From: Cyanobacteria bacterium OH_PDB_230
GTDB taxonomy: Bacteria > Cyanobacteriota > Vampirovibrionia > Gastranaerophilales > Gastranaerophilaceae
Length of the DNA: 64,000 nt
Assembly (NCBI GenBank): GCA_023421795.1
Contig: JAEZSO010000003.1
Location: 310,001 to 374,000 of the forward strand
Reading direction: 5' to 3'
The position numbers and the translations under genes are program-made. Positions 24,111 through 35,000 of the stretch are shown here, one piece after another. The number at the start of each line of letters is the position of its first letter. Within the stretch, counting starts at the first letter, position 1. The notes beneath the pieces were generated by a model. The model made no database searches, was not told the origin of the DNA, and saw only the letters and a program-made list of their open reading frames with translations.

Positions 24111-26492
24111 TTATTTACCATAATCGATTAGTTTGGTAAATCTTTTTAAGTTTGTTTTAAAAGTATCTATTTCAATTTTTTCATTATTTATTGATACTTT
24201 TATTGCGTTGTTGTAATCGGTCCTTAGAGTTTTTATTTTTGACTTTCTTAAGGTTTCAATGGTTTCTTTTCTGGGGTGTCCGTATGGATTTTTACCGGTT
24301 GAGATAATTGCAATTTTTGGGTTAAGTTCTTTAATCATTTTCTCGTTAACAACGTCTTTTCCGCCGTGGTGGCCTACTTTTATTATGTCGACTTGCCCTA
24401 TAGCTTCCTTCTGAAGGCCTTTATAAGCTTTTATTCCTGAATCAGCCATAAACAATATTTTAAAGTTTTTACAGTTCATAAGGGTTACTAAGGAATGCTC
24501 ATTTTCTTCTTTTTCATTGTTTTTCGCGCTCAGATTCACAAGGTAAAATTCATCTTCTTTTATCAAGTTTTCATTTTGTTTAGGGGTTTCATAGTTAACT
24601 TTATGTTTTTTTAAGTAACTTATAATTTCTCTTGAAATTTTAGAATCGTCGTAAAAATTGTTGATTAGGACTTTTTTCACTTTTACATTTTTTAAAATGG
24701 CAATGCTGCCCCCTGTATGATCGGAGTCAAAATGGGTCAAGATTAGTAAATCAATACTTTTTATTCCGTGGTCTTTAAAGTATTTTAAGATGATTTGTTC
24801 AGCGGGAGCTTGAGAATTCTTGTAAGGAGCTTTGCCTGTATCTATAAGTATATATTTGTTTTGAGGGGTTTTGATTAAGGATGCATCAGCATTTCCCATA
24901 TCAAAAAATATTACTTTGCAATCATTGGTTTTTATAGGGAGTGATAAAAGTATAAGGGTTGCAAATAGTATAATGAACCCGGGGAATAGTTTTTTATTTT
25001 CCTTTGGATTTTTTAAGAAATATGTCAGAGATAAAATCAAAGTGAAATACAGTATTAGCTGAAGAATCGAAGGTTTTGTTGTTTGAAGAATTGAGTGAGG
25101 AAGCGAGGAGAAAAAGTTTGATATGTTTATTAACCCTGTTAGAAATGGGTTTAGCACTATATCGGACAACTTGCAAAAATATGTACATATAAGAGGAATC
25201 ATAGCTATTATCGAGCTTATAAAACCCAAGAAACTCACTACTGTCAAAAACGGTATTATTGCAATGTTTGCAAAAAGTGAATAGGTGGCAAAGGTGTTAA
25301 AATAGAACATTTGAATAGGGGCCGCATATAATTGTGCTACTAGTGGAACAAAACAGCTGCTGGCTATAAAATTCAACACCTTGTTATCTATTTTGTCGAA
25401 TAAAATAGGGCATGTTAACAGAAGTCCGAAAGTGACGGCGAATGATAGCTGAAATCCTATGTTATTTATCATGCAAGGGTCGTATAAAAGCAGCAAAAAT
25501 GCCACAAAGAAAAGCAGTGCTATATTGTCCGCTTCTCTATCAATAAGTTTTCCCAGCAAAATAAAGACGAGCATCAAGCTGGCTCTTAATATTGACGGCC
25601 CAAATCCTGTCATGCACGTATAAAAAAGAATCAGCAGGATCCCTGTAAAGATTGACAATCTGTAGTGCATTTTGATTTTTTGAGACAAAAAGAACCACAA
25701 ACCGAATATTAGTGTAACGTTCATGCCGGAAGCCGCGAGAATATGAAGTAACCCCGAATTTATAAACGATTTTTTTATGTCTTCAGAAGGGTTTACGGCA
25801 TCATCGCCAAACACAATGCCTCCCAGAAGCTCAATATTAGGGCTTTTTATATTAACCGCGTGCTTTTTTATTATAGAATCTCTGGTTTTGTTCAGATTTT
25901 GTAAAAATTTCCAATACGGGGTGTCTGCTTTTTTGACCACATGCCAGTTGTTTCCATTGGCGTATAAAAGAGAATAGGTATCAAAATTTTTGAGGTATTT
26001 TGAATAATCAAACTGGGAAGGATTTGTCGCCTCTCTAGGCGTTGACAGCTTGCCTTTTATGCTTAGAATATCTCCTATTTCAATTTTTTGTAAGTTTTCT
26101 TTTTTGTCATAAATAGTGACTAAAGTTTTTGATTTTGTTGTTTTTAGGCTGTTTTCATACTTTACTTCTTTGACTTCAGTGTAGAATTTTGTTTTATCAG
26201 GATTGTTTGTTGTAGGTATGCTTGTAACCCTTGCTGTTATTGTTGTCTCTTGTGGCGCGATAGTCGACAAGAAATCCTTGTCTTTGATTTGTAAGTTGCA
26301 ATTTACAAGTGCAAGAATAAAACCCAGGTATAATATTACTGAAAATCTGTTCCCGACTATATTTTTCTTTAGAAGAAAAATAGTTACAAGAAACAAGAGT
26401 ATCGAAGCCGGCATGACTTGTTCTGTGAAGTAACTTACAAGCCCCAGGATGTAGTATAAGCTAAAAAGTATTGTGCTATTGGTTTTTGACAT
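24111..26492 (-). CDS. comEC: ComEC/Rec2 DNA-uptake channel
   Basis: 793 residues. Several N-terminal spans and an OB-like external domain (~50-190), the Competence membrane domain (~215-500, with GGIVFGDDAVNPSEDIKKSF and LLHILAASGMNVTLIFGLWF), then a metallo-beta-lactamase domain (~525-760) containing LILTHFDSDHTGG and VDIIKVGHHGGKD. ComEC carries single-stranded DNA across the inner membrane during natural transformation; the MBL domain is thought to degrade the other strand. Its presence suggests competence in this lineage; no other com genes are here. The frame is intact. Confidence 0.93.
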   Translation of the reverse strand: MSKTNSTILFSLYYILGLVSYFTEQVMPASILLFLVTIFLLKKNIVGNRFSVILYLGFILALVNCNLQIKDKDFLSTIAPQETTITARVTSIPTTNNPDKTKFYTEVKEVKYENSLKTTKSKTLVTIYDKKENLQKIEIGDILSIKGKLSTPREATNPSQFDYSKYLKNFDTYSLLYANGNNWHVVKKADTPYWKFLQNLNKTRDSIIKKHAVNIKSPNIELLGGIVFGDDAVNPSEDIKKSFINSGLLHILAASGMNVTLIFGLWFFLSQKIKMHYRLSIFTGILLILFYTCMTGFGPSILRASLMLVFILLGKLIDREADNIALLFFVAFLLLLYDPCMINNIGFQLSFAVTFGLLLTCPILFDKIDNKVLNFIASSCFVPLVAQLYAAPIQMFYFNTFATYSLFANIAIIPFLTVVSFLGFISSIIAMIPLICTYFCKLSDIVLNPFLTGLINISNFFSSLPHSILQTTKPSILQLILYFTLILSLTYFLKNPKENKKLFPGFIILFATLILLSLPIKTNDCKVIFFDMGNADASLIKTPQNKYILIDTGKAPYKNSQAPAEQIILKYFKDHGIKSIDLLILTHFDSDHTGGSIAILKNVKVKKVLINNFYDDSKISREIISYLKKHKVNYETPKQNENLIKEDEFYLVNLSAKNNEKEENEHSLVTLMNCKNFKILFMADSGIKAYKGLQKEAIGQVDIIKVGHHGGKDVVNEKMIKELNPKIAIISTGKNPYGHPRKETIETLRKSKIKTLRTDYNNAIKVSINNEKIEIDTFKTNLKRFTKLIDYGK

Positions 26493-26515
26493 ATCTTTGC
26501 TTTTCTAGTTCCTTC

Positions 26516-26527
26516 TATAATATTATA
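26516..26527. promoter_or_regulatory. Palindromic back-to-back -10 elements between comEC and ogt
   Basis: TATAATATTATA is a perfect 12-bp palindrome presenting a TATAAT hexamer on each strand. The ogt ATG is 11 bases after the plus-strand hexamer; the comEC ATG is 23 bases from the palindrome on the other strand. A single site may serve both divergent genes. Confidence 0.45.
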
Positions 26528-26532
26528 TATTT

Positions 26533-27006
26533 ATGGAAACTACATTATATAAATCAAGATTTGGCGATTTAAAAGTTACAAGCAAAGATAATTTTCTTTT
26601 GGGGCTTGATTTAAACCCTTCTGAAAATTTTGAAAACATGGATTCAGAATTTAACAAATTTGTAATATTTCAGCTGGAGGAATACTTTGATAGGAAAAGA
26701 AAATCTTTCGACGTGCCTTTTAAGCTGATTACAACTTCTGAATTTAACCAAAAAGTGTGGGACGAAATTTCAAAAATTCCTTACGGGAAAAGCACGACAT
26801 ACAAGAAAATAGCGGAGACTATAGGCCATAAAAATGCATATAGAGCCGTTGGAAGTGCTGTGGGTAAAAATCCGATTCCATTTATAGTTCCATGTCACAG
26901 AGTGATAAACGAAAATGGCGGACTCGGAGGTTTTTCTTTGGGGTTAGATGTTAAATTACACCTTATAAAAATAGAACAAATGGATGGTTTAAAAAAAAAC
27001 TATTAG
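26533..27006 (+). CDS. ogt: Methylated-DNA-protein cysteine methyltransferase
   Basis: 157 residues. The active-site IVPCHRVI gives the alkyl-acceptor Cys121; TTYKKIAETIG and AYRAVGSAVGKNPIP form the helix-turn-helix and arginine finger region. Repairs O6-alkylguanine in one suicidal transfer. Short N-terminal domain as in Ogt/MGT. The start codon lacks a ribosome site and follows a TATAAT by 11 bases. Confidence 0.93.
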   Translation: METTLYKSRFGDLKVTSKDNFLLGLDLNPSENFENMDSEFNKFVIFQLEEYFDRKRKSFDVPFKLITTSEFNQKVWDEISKIPYGKSTTYKKIAETIGHKNAYRAVGSAVGKNPIPFIVPCHRVINENGGLGGFSLGLDVKLHLIKIEQMDGLKKNY

Positions 27007-27056
27007 TTATTGAATAAATATGTTAATATAGTTTAAAAATACGTTTAGGTATAAGT

Positions 27057-27743
27057 ATGAGCGAGCATTGGATTAAGAATATTGGTCAATATAGTGTAAA
27101 TATGGATACGCTTATTACCATGTGGATAGCAATGGGCATCCTGTTAGTATTTGCATTTGTTTCGACAAGACGCTTGTCAATATTCCCTTCCAAATTACAG
27201 TCTGTTGCAGAAGGCATCGTAGGTTCATTTGCTGGTCTCACAGACTCTATGATAGGTAAAGGCGGAAGAAAACATCTTCCTTTGCTGGCAACTCTTTTCT
27301 TGTTCATATTAACAGCGAATTTAATCGGTCAGATCCCTTGGAAAATATACCATTTAAAAGCGGGAGAGCTTGCATCCCCAACAAACGATATAAACATGAC
27401 GGCTGCAATGGCCATATTGGTTCTTCTATATTATGTTTATCAGGGATTTAGGGCTAAAGGATATAAGTTTTTGTTGCATGAATTTTCACCGGTCGGAATA
27501 GTGATGCTTCTGGTAGAGCTTCTCGAGCTTATTACCAGACCTTTTTCACTAGCTCTAAGGCTTTTTGCCAACATATTGGCTGGTGAAATACTAATCGCCA
27601 CGTTTGTAGGGATTTGTGCATATTTCTTACCGTTACCTTTTATGTTATTTGAAGTTTTTGTTGCGGTAATCCAAGCACTTGTATTTACATTGCTGTCTAC
27701 GGTTTATATAGCAATGGCAACTCAACACGATGAAGAACACTAA
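27057..27743 (+). CDS. atpB: ATP synthase subunit a
   Basis: 228 residues, polytopic. The family core ELLELITRPFSLALRLFANILAGE includes the essential arginine that faces the c-ring. Forms the half-channels for proton entry and exit. First gene of an a-c-b'-b-delta-alpha-gamma operon that continues to the AsmA-like gene. No atpI-like gene precedes it. The ATG follows an AGG-containing leader. Confidence 0.96.
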   Translation: MSEHWIKNIGQYSVNMDTLITMWIAMGILLVFAFVSTRRLSIFPSKLQSVAEGIVGSFAGLTDSMIGKGGRKHLPLLATLFLFILTANLIGQIPWKIYHLKAGELASPTNDINMTAAMAILVLLYYVYQGFRAKGYKFLLHEFSPVGIVMLLVELLELITRPFSLALRLFANILAGEILIATFVGICAYFLPLPFMLFEVFVAVIQALVFTLLSTVYIAMATQHDEEH

Positions 27744-27769
27744 GTATAAGATATAAAAAGGAGAAAATT

Positions 27770-28027
27770 ATGTCAGTAGAACAAGTAGCAACAGTTGTAT
27801 CACAGGGTGAAGGCCTTGTTAAATTAGGCGCTGGTATAGCAATCGGATTCGGTGCAATAGGTGGTGGTGTTGGCTTAGGTATCGCGACAAAAGGTCTTTT
27901 AGAAGCGATGGCAAGACAGCCGGAAATAGCCGGAAAAGCTCTAGGTTACTTTATTGTCGGTGCTGCATTATCTGAAGCAACAGCTATCTACGCTTTATTC
28001 ATTGCTCTACAGTTAATTGCAAAGTAG
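27770..28027 (+). CDS. atpE: ATP synthase subunit c
   Basis: 85 residues, two helices with the glycine-zipper GAIGGGVGLGIATKG and ion-binding Glu69 in ALSEATAIYALFIAL. The Na+-binding signature of sodium-type rings (Gln in helix 1, Ser right after the Glu) is missing: the positions are Leu36 and Ala70, so proton coupling is expected. AAAAGGAG precedes the ATG. Confidence 0.96.
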   Translation: MSVEQVATVVSQGEGLVKLGAGIAIGFGAIGGGVGLGIATKGLLEAMARQPEIAGKALGYFIVGAALSEATAIYALFIALQLIAK

Positions 28028-28046
28028 GGAAAGACGCTAATAAATT

Positions 28047-28520
28047 ATGGAATTTAATGCAACAATAGTCGTATCAGCAGTAAGTTTTATTGTTTTCGCA
28101 ATAATTATGAACGCAATTCTTTATCAACCGATTCTAAAAATCATTGAAGAAAGAAATCTCTTCATTGATTCCAACTTGGATGAAGCAAGAGATACAAAAG
28201 ACAAAGCTTCTTCATTGTTGGAAGAAAAAAGTAAAAAAATTAAAGACGCGCATAAAAATGCTAAAGATAAAATTGCTGAAGGCGTGGAAAATGCAAAAGA
28301 ATTGAAATCTCAACAAATATCTGAAGCAACAAATCAAACAAAACAAAAGATTGAAGAAGAAAAATCATCTTTGTATCAAAACGGTCAGGATGCCAAAGCA
28401 GCTTTAAAATCAAATGTCGTTGATTTGGCTAAAGATATTTCAGAAAAACTTCTTGGGCATTCAGTTGCTGATATTGAATATAATCAGAGTTTAGTTGATG
28501 AGGCAATGAATAATGTTTAA
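28047..28520 (+). CDS. atpF2: ATP synthase subunit b' (first of two b-type subunits)
   Basis: 157 residues: N-terminal membrane helix (7-27) and a long charged coiled coil (35-150). A separate b gene follows, overlapping by eight bases; heterodimeric b/b' stators are characteristic of cyanobacteria, chloroplasts and some phototrophic proteobacteria. First in gene order, as for b' (AtpG) in cyanobacteria. Confidence 0.88.
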   Translation: MEFNATIVVSAVSFIVFAIIMNAILYQPILKIIEERNLFIDSNLDEARDTKDKASSLLEEKSKKIKDAHKNAKDKIAEGVENAKELKSQQISEATNQTKQKIEEEKSSLYQNGQDAKAALKSNVVDLAKDISEKLLGHSVADIEYNQSLVDEAMNNV

Positions 28521-29016
28521 CCTATCTGTCGAAAACCTCCTACATTCAAACCTTTTTAATTTTTGTGTGATGATTGTCATCCTTGCTTTTATAGCAAAAA
28601 AAGCCAGAGTTTCTGAAGCTCTTGAATCAAACAAAGTCAAGATTGTAGAGACTGTAAATAGCGCTATAAATGAAAAAGAACTTTCTCATAAAGAATTAAA
28701 AGATGCTGAATTAGAAGTGAAAAATACTATTTCTGAAATTGAGTCAATTGTAGAAACAGCAAAGTCAACACTTAAAACGCTTGAAACAAAAATAGCTCAA
28801 GATACAGAAGTGCAGGTTAACAATATTTCTAAAAACGTTTCTAAAGTTATAGAATCAGAATCTTCAAAACTGACTTCGAGATTATCAAGAGGTGTCTCCA
28901 ATGCAGCCGTTGCTTTAGCAGAAACTCACATGAAAAAAATGCTGAATGAAAGCAAAGATTTGCATTACAAATTCATAAATGATTCAATAGACGAGTTAGA
29001 CAGGGTTGATATATAG
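28513..29016 (+). CDS. atpF: ATP synthase subunit b
   Basis: 167 residues with an N-terminal membrane helix (10-28) and extended helix to the C-terminus. Pairs with b' as the peripheral stalk and binds delta at its end. Starts inside the upstream gene (8-base overlap) and abuts atpH. Confidence 0.9.
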   Translation: MFNLSVENLLHSNLFNFCVMIVILAFIAKKARVSEALESNKVKIVETVNSAINEKELSHKELKDAELEVKNTISEIESIVETAKSTLKTLETKIAQDTEVQVNNISKNVSKVIESESSKLTSRLSRGVSNAAVALAETHMKKMLNESKDLHYKFINDSIDELDRVDI

Positions 29017-29565
29017 ATGGCCAATATTGACGTAAAACAAATCAGAGTAGCAAAAAGATATTCAGATGCACTTATCGAGAATGCTATAAATAATGGCGAA
29101 GTAGATAAAATATTAGACGAATTGTCTTTTGTAAACCAAACATTGGTGAATTCACCTGATTTAAAAGAATTTTTAGAAAATCCAATAATCACTCATCAAG
29201 ACAAACTTGATGTTATAAACGAAATTTTCACAAATCATCTCTCAAATCCTGTTATGAATCTTTTGAAGTTGTTGGTTGAAAATAACAGGTTTGATGTTTT
29301 TGAATCTATTCTGATTGAATATTCAAACAAGAAAGATGAAATCAACAATATAATAAAAGCAAAAATAGTTTCAGCCGTTGATTTAAACGATGAAGCAAAA
29401 TCAAAAATTGTAGCGAAATTAGAACAAAGAACCTCTAAAAAAGTAGCTGCAAGTTATGAAATTAATCCTGATATCGTGGCAGGATTGATAGTTGAAATTA
29501 ACGATAAAACAATAGATACAAGTTTAAAAACAAAGTTAAACAATATAAAAAAACAATTAATATAA
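29017..29565 (+). CDS. atpH: ATP synthase subunit delta
   Basis: 182 residues. N-terminal helical domain opening VAKRYSDALIENAI, C-terminal GLIVEINDKTIDTSLKTKL motif typical of delta/OSCP. Links the stator stalk to the alpha3beta3 head. The ATG follows the atpF stop directly. Confidence 0.94.
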   Translation: MANIDVKQIRVAKRYSDALIENAINNGEVDKILDELSFVNQTLVNSPDLKEFLENPIITHQDKLDVINEIFTNHLSNPVMNLLKLLVENNRFDVFESILIEYSNKKDEINNIIKAKIVSAVDLNDEAKSKIVAKLEQRTSKKVAASYEINPDIVAGLIVEINDKTIDTSLKTKLNNIKKQLI

Positions 29566-29575
29566 GGAAATAGTT

Positions 29576-31093
29576 ATGTCAACAATTCGTCCGGATGAAA
29601 TTACATCAATACTAAAAAGTAAAATCCAAAACTATACTTCACAAACAGATGTCAACAGTATCGGCTCTGTATTAGAAGTAGGTGACGGTATTGCAAGGGT
29701 ATATGGCCTGAGAAACGCGATGTCAAGTGAATTGATTGAGTTTGAAGACGGCAAAGGTACTTTAGGTATCGTATTGAACCTGGAGGAAGATAACGTCGGT
29801 GTAGTTATACTTGGCGAATATTCACACATCAAAGAAGGAATGAATGTCAAAACCACCGGTAGAATCGCTTCAGTTCCAGTAGGTGACGAACTCATAGGTA
29901 GAATAGTTGATCCAACAGGAAAGCCTATAGACGGTAAAGGTGACATTAACTCTAAGAATACCAGACCTATTGAGAGGGTGGCTCCAGGTATCGTTACCAG
30001 AAAGTCTGTACACGAACCTCTACAAACAGGTTTAACTGCTATAGATGCACTTACGCCTATCGGAAGAGGTCAGCGTGAACTTATCATTGGCGATAGACAA
30101 ACAGGTAAAACGGCTATTGCTATTGACACTATTTTGAACCAAAAAGGTCAAGACGTAATTTGTATCTATGTTGCGATCGGGCAGAAAACTTCGACGGTTG
30201 CACAACTGGCAAAAACTCTTGAGTCTTATGGAGCAATGGATTATACAATTATTGTTTCATCTACGGCACAAGAACCTGCTCCTATGCAATATATAGCTCC
30301 ATTTGCAGGCGTTGCTATTGCTGAAGAATTTATGGAACATGGTAAATCCGTATTAATTATTTATGATGACTTAACTAAACACGCGCAAGCATATAGAGCC
30401 ATGAGTTTGCTTTTAAGAAGACCTCCGGGACGTGAAGCATACCCTGGTGATGTATTCTACTTGCATTCAAGACTTTTAGAAAGAGCTTGTAAGCTAAATG
30501 ATGAACTAGGCGGCGGAAGTATTACGGCTCTTCCTATAATTGAAACTCAAGCTGGTGACGTATCTGCTTATATTCCAACAAACGTAATTTCTATTACGGA
30601 TGGTCAAATATTCTTAGAAACAGGCTTGTTTAACTCTGGTATAAGACCAGCAATCAACGCAGGGATTTCAGTTTCTAGGGTTGGTGGTGCTGCTCAAACT
30701 AAAGCTATCAAGCAAGTTGCCGGTAAATTAAGATTAGACTTGGCTCAGTTCAGAGAATTAGAAGCATTTGCGCAATTCGCAAGTGATTTGGATAAAGCGA
30801 CTCAAGACCAGCTGTTAAGAGGACAAAAGTTAACAGAAGTATTAAAACAGCCTCAATATTCTCCATTAAGCGTAGCAAAACAGGTAAGCATCTTGTTTGC
30901 AGCCAATGAAGGCATACTTGATGATGTAGACAACAGACTTATTCAACAGTTTAAAAAAGATTGGTTTGAATATTTTGAAGCTAACTTCTATGATTTAGAA
31001 ACTAACCTCAATTCTGGTGCTGCTTTATCTGATGAAGATAAACAAGCTTTAAAAAATGGACTGACAACATTCAAAAACAACTTTTTAAGTTAA
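29576..31093 (+). CDS. atpA: ATP synthase subunit alpha
   Basis: 505 residues, the usual length. Walker A GDRQTGKTAI, the non-catalytic nucleotide site, and ALPIIETQAGDVSAYIPTNV are intact. Located between delta and gamma. Catalytic beta is not in this operon. Confidence 0.98.
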   Translation: MSTIRPDEITSILKSKIQNYTSQTDVNSIGSVLEVGDGIARVYGLRNAMSSELIEFEDGKGTLGIVLNLEEDNVGVVILGEYSHIKEGMNVKTTGRIASVPVGDELIGRIVDPTGKPIDGKGDINSKNTRPIERVAPGIVTRKSVHEPLQTGLTAIDALTPIGRGQRELIIGDRQTGKTAIAIDTILNQKGQDVICIYVAIGQKTSTVAQLAKTLESYGAMDYTIIVSSTAQEPAPMQYIAPFAGVAIAEEFMEHGKSVLIIYDDLTKHAQAYRAMSLLLRRPPGREAYPGDVFYLHSRLLERACKLNDELGGGSITALPIIETQAGDVSAYIPTNVISITDGQIFLETGLFNSGIRPAINAGISVSRVGGAAQTKAIKQVAGKLRLDLAQFRELEAFAQFASDLDKATQDQLLRGQKLTEVLKQPQYSPLSVAKQVSILFAANEGILDDVDNRLIQQFKKDWFEYFEANFYDLETNLNSGAALSDEDKQALKNGLTTFKNNFLS

Positions 31094-31107
31094 TGTAAGG
31101 CAAATAA

Positions 31108-32043
31108 ATGGCTAATTTAAAAAATATTAGAGATAGAATAAGCAGTATTAATAATACTCAAAAAATTACCCGAGCCATGAAAATGGTAGCGGCTGCAAAA
31201 GTTAAAAGGGCTGAAAACAGAGTAAAAGCATCGCGTCCTTTCACAGAAGAGTTAAAAGAAATGCTGACAAAAATAGTTGGTTCATTTGAAGGTGCTTCAG
31301 AAGATTTAGCTTTGGAGACTAACCCGCTTGTGAACATACCTGCTCTTTTAGGCAAGAAAACTGTCAAAAATGTCGGTATTCTTGTTATTACCTCTAATAA
31401 AGGTTTAGCCGGAGCTTTCAATGCAAATGTCATAAGACATACAATTAAAAAAGTCGAAAATTATAATTCCCAAGGCATCGGATGCAAATTATTTATTGTA
31501 GGGCAAAAAGGTTTTAACGGTCTTAAAAAACTCGTTGTAAGCGAGAATGCCAACTCAACTAAATTAAATTTTGAAATATTGCATGCTTATACAAAATTTG
31601 CCCAGGAACCTTCTTCTGCTTCGGCTTCAATAGTTGCAGAAGATATGGCGAAAGCATTTGTTGAAGGATTAGTAGACAATTTTGAAATTGTCACTACAAA
31701 GTTCAAGAATATGATGTCTTATAGAGTCGAAGATTGGCCAATTTTGCCTGTAGTACAGGAAGAAGAACAAGAAGGCTATGTCGATTTTCAAATGGACTTT
31801 GAACCTGATTTGTCTTCAATCTTGCTTAAAATAGTTCCTTTATATATTTCAAATGTTATATTCCAGGCTATACTTGAATCTACAGCATCTGAACTTGCTT
31901 CAAGAATGACTGCGATGTCTGCTGCTTGCAACAATGCCGAAGAAATGATCAGAATATTGACCATTGATTACAACAAAGCTCGTCAAAGCGCTATTACTCA
32001 AGAGATATTAGAAGTAGTTGGCGGCGCTGATTCTTTGAAGTAA
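31108..32043 (+). CDS. atpG: ATP synthase subunit gamma
   Basis: 311 residues: N-terminal LKNIRDRISSINNTQKITRAMKMVAAAK and C-terminal MTAMSAACNNAEEMIRIL form the coiled-coil rotor shaft. Slightly longer than the E. coli protein (287), with extra residues around 190-215. Last ATP synthase gene; no beta or epsilon follows and an AsmA-like gene begins 15 bases later. Confidence 0.97.
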   Translation: MANLKNIRDRISSINNTQKITRAMKMVAAAKVKRAENRVKASRPFTEELKEMLTKIVGSFEGASEDLALETNPLVNIPALLGKKTVKNVGILVITSNKGLAGAFNANVIRHTIKKVENYNSQGIGCKLFIVGQKGFNGLKKLVVSENANSTKLNFEILHAYTKFAQEPSSASASIVAEDMAKAFVEGLVDNFEIVTTKFKNMMSYRVEDWPILPVVQEEEQEGYVDFQMDFEPDLSSILLKIVPLYISNVIFQAILESTASELASRMTAMSAACNNAEEMIRILTIDYNKARQSAITQEILEVVGGADSLK

Positions 32044-32058
32044 CAAGGTAATAGAATA

Positions 32059-35000
32059 ATGAAACATTTAAAACGGATATCTATTTGTATTGCTTCACTA
32101 TTCTCTTTATTTGCAATTGTTTACTTGTTTATTCTCATTTTAGCCCCAAGCGTTATTGATATAAATACATATAAATCTCAGATTGAAAAAAGCGTTAAAG
32201 AATCGACGGGTTTAGGAATGAGTATCGAGAGCATTTCTTTTAAGCCTTCTTTTAATCCTTATTTTAATTTGTATTTACATCATTTGAAGCTGAATTACCC
32301 GAACAATGAAAATCTGCTTAAAGTCACTGATTTAAATGTCAAAATAAAGGTTCTTCCTTTGTTGTTCAAGAAGATACAAATCAATGAAGTTGAGGTTATA
32401 AGACCAATCGCGAGTGTTACTTTATACAAAGATTGTTCATCTTCTATAGATAAATATTTAAATTTAAATAATCAAAAAACGGCACTTCCTTTTGGGTTAA
32501 GTTTTGACGAAAAAATATCCAAGATAAAAATCATAAGATATAAACTAAAAATAAAAGATGTAAATTATGGCTCCCCATTTATTGTTTCCGGGGATGAATT
32601 ATTGATTTCTGATTTTGATTTAAATAAAAAAATTCATATTAAAACGAAAGGGTCGTTGTTTTATAATTCTTTTAAACATATTGATTATGACCTGAACCTT
32701 GCATCAAATATACTTCCTTCCGAAAATAAAAATGGTAAAACAAAGAAGAAGCTTTTTTCTGAAAGTCCATTTATTAGTATAAGAAAATATAATTTAAGCA
32801 CTAAAGTAAAAGCAAATTTAAAAATTGAATTCAATGATAAAAATCAATTAATAAATGGTCAGGTAGATGTTAATGACTTGACCTTGTGTATAAAAAATAA
32901 AACATTGAGCAAAAACAATTTTCAACTGGTCTTTAATTCAGACACTGTACAAATTACTGCCAATTTTTTCACAAGTTTAAAAGACAAAGTTTCTATTTCA
33001 GGAGTCTTTTCTTACGGAGATAAAAAGTTCGTTGATTTAACAGTAAAAGCTTTAGATAACAACTTATCTGATTTACAAGATTTTCTCCAGGCCTGTTTAA
33101 ACAGTTTCAATGTGAAAAATAATATAAGCGAAGTAAGAGTTACGGGCTTAGCGGATTTGGATTTTAGGGTAAAAAGTAACCTGAAAAAAATCGAATCATC
33201 CGGTAAGGCAAAAGTCGTCAATGCGTCTATAAACAGCAAATTATATCCTTTTAAAATAACAAATATTAATTCAGATATAAGTTTTGCAAATAACAATATC
33301 CGCATAAACAAGGCCAATGCTCTTGTTAATTCAACGCCTTTTGAAATAAAAGGTTTCGTAAATGATTCTGCGGAAGTAAATATAAATATAGCAGGTAACA
33401 AACTGCCTTTAGCTCAATTTGCTAAAGTCTTTTTGCCAGTCGATGAGTCTTCAAAATATCAAATTAATAATGGCGAACTCACCTTTAATGCTAATATCAA
33501 AGGTAAGTTAAATAAGATGATAATTGAGATGAACGGCAAATTAAGTAACATTGATTTACTCGATAAAAAGAATAAATTAAAACTTTCTTCTCCGCTAATA
33601 GCCTTAAAAGCTTTCTCAAAAAATAATGAATTGGTCGGGGACTTGTCTTCAGCTGCCATAATAATAAATTCCAACGCCTCCAAACTTCCTATAAATATCA
33701 GGGGGTTAAAAGCTAATTTTGATTCAAAAGATATTATATTAATTCCGACTTCGTTATATTTTGACGGCTCTCCGTTTATTGTTAAAGGTAAGGTGTCCAA
33801 TTACACAAAGGAGCCTGATTTAGATATAGAGTATTCAGGTAAAATCAGCTCTATTAGCGCTTATAAATTTTTGTCGACCGTGACTGATCAGAAGGCAAGC
33901 GCAAAAGGTAATTTGCATATAGTTGGAAAAGTTAATGGTAAAGTTAATAAATTTAAATTAAATATGCAAATACTTGCAAATAAATCCAACTATCTGTCAT
34001 ATATAGTAATCAAAGAACTTCTGAATAAATCCAGTATTTTGAATGCGGATTTACTTTTAAATGACAAAAAACTCCAAATAACGGATCTTTCTTTTTATTC
34101 ACTTCCATCTGACAGATCATTGACTTCTGATTTAAACGAGAACATATCAAAATCAACAAAAGTGTGTAGTGTCTCAGGGAACATTCCTGATATTGAAAAT
34201 ATTGAGTTTAATGATTTAAAAATCTTCGTCCCTGATTCGTTAACTTTTTCAATTATGGGGCTAAACGGCTCGGAAATTTCATTAAAATCTGATTTGGTAG
34301 CAAGTGGCAATCTTCACTCTCCAGCTTTGAAGGGGAATTTAATTGTGAACACCCTTGTTATACCGGATTACAGCATTCACTCTAAAGATATGACAATGAC
34401 TTTTGACAGCTCCAATATCCACTTAAAAGCTCCTGATTTAAGAATCAAGAATTCAAATTTTGATTTTACGGCTAATATTGTGCCTAAAATCGATAAAATT
34501 ATTGTTGTGAAAGACGCTGTATTGTTGTCTTCTGTTTTTGATCTTAATTCTTTATCATCTTCTTTTTCTAATATTCCTAACAGTCAGGTCGCTCCGGGGA
34601 TAGAAGTTCCTGTTAAGATACTTTCAGGCAAGGCAAGCATTTCAAAATTTTCTACAGGCAACACTAGAGCTGAGAACGTTCAATCTAATTTTACGTTGGA
34701 CAATAATATTTTAAAGATAACAAAAATTACAGGCGATGCATACGGCGGAAAAATTTGGGGAAATATTGATTATAATTTGCTTCAAGCCGTTACTTCAGTT
34801 AACTTGAACGGGAAATATTTAGATGCAGCTCCTTCAGTACTAGCTCTTACAGGCATCAAAGATAATATAATGGGCAAATTAGACTTTACCGCAAAAGTCA
34901 GAATGTCAGGTTTTACACAATCTCAGATGATGCAGTCGCTAAAAGGGCATTCGAGTTTTATTATCAGAAACGGACAAATGGGTACGTTCGGTAAATTTGA

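Noticed and set aside
27770..28027. Sodium-specific ATP synthase
   Set aside because: Subunit c lacks the Gln and the Ser next to the Glu that mark Na+ rings.
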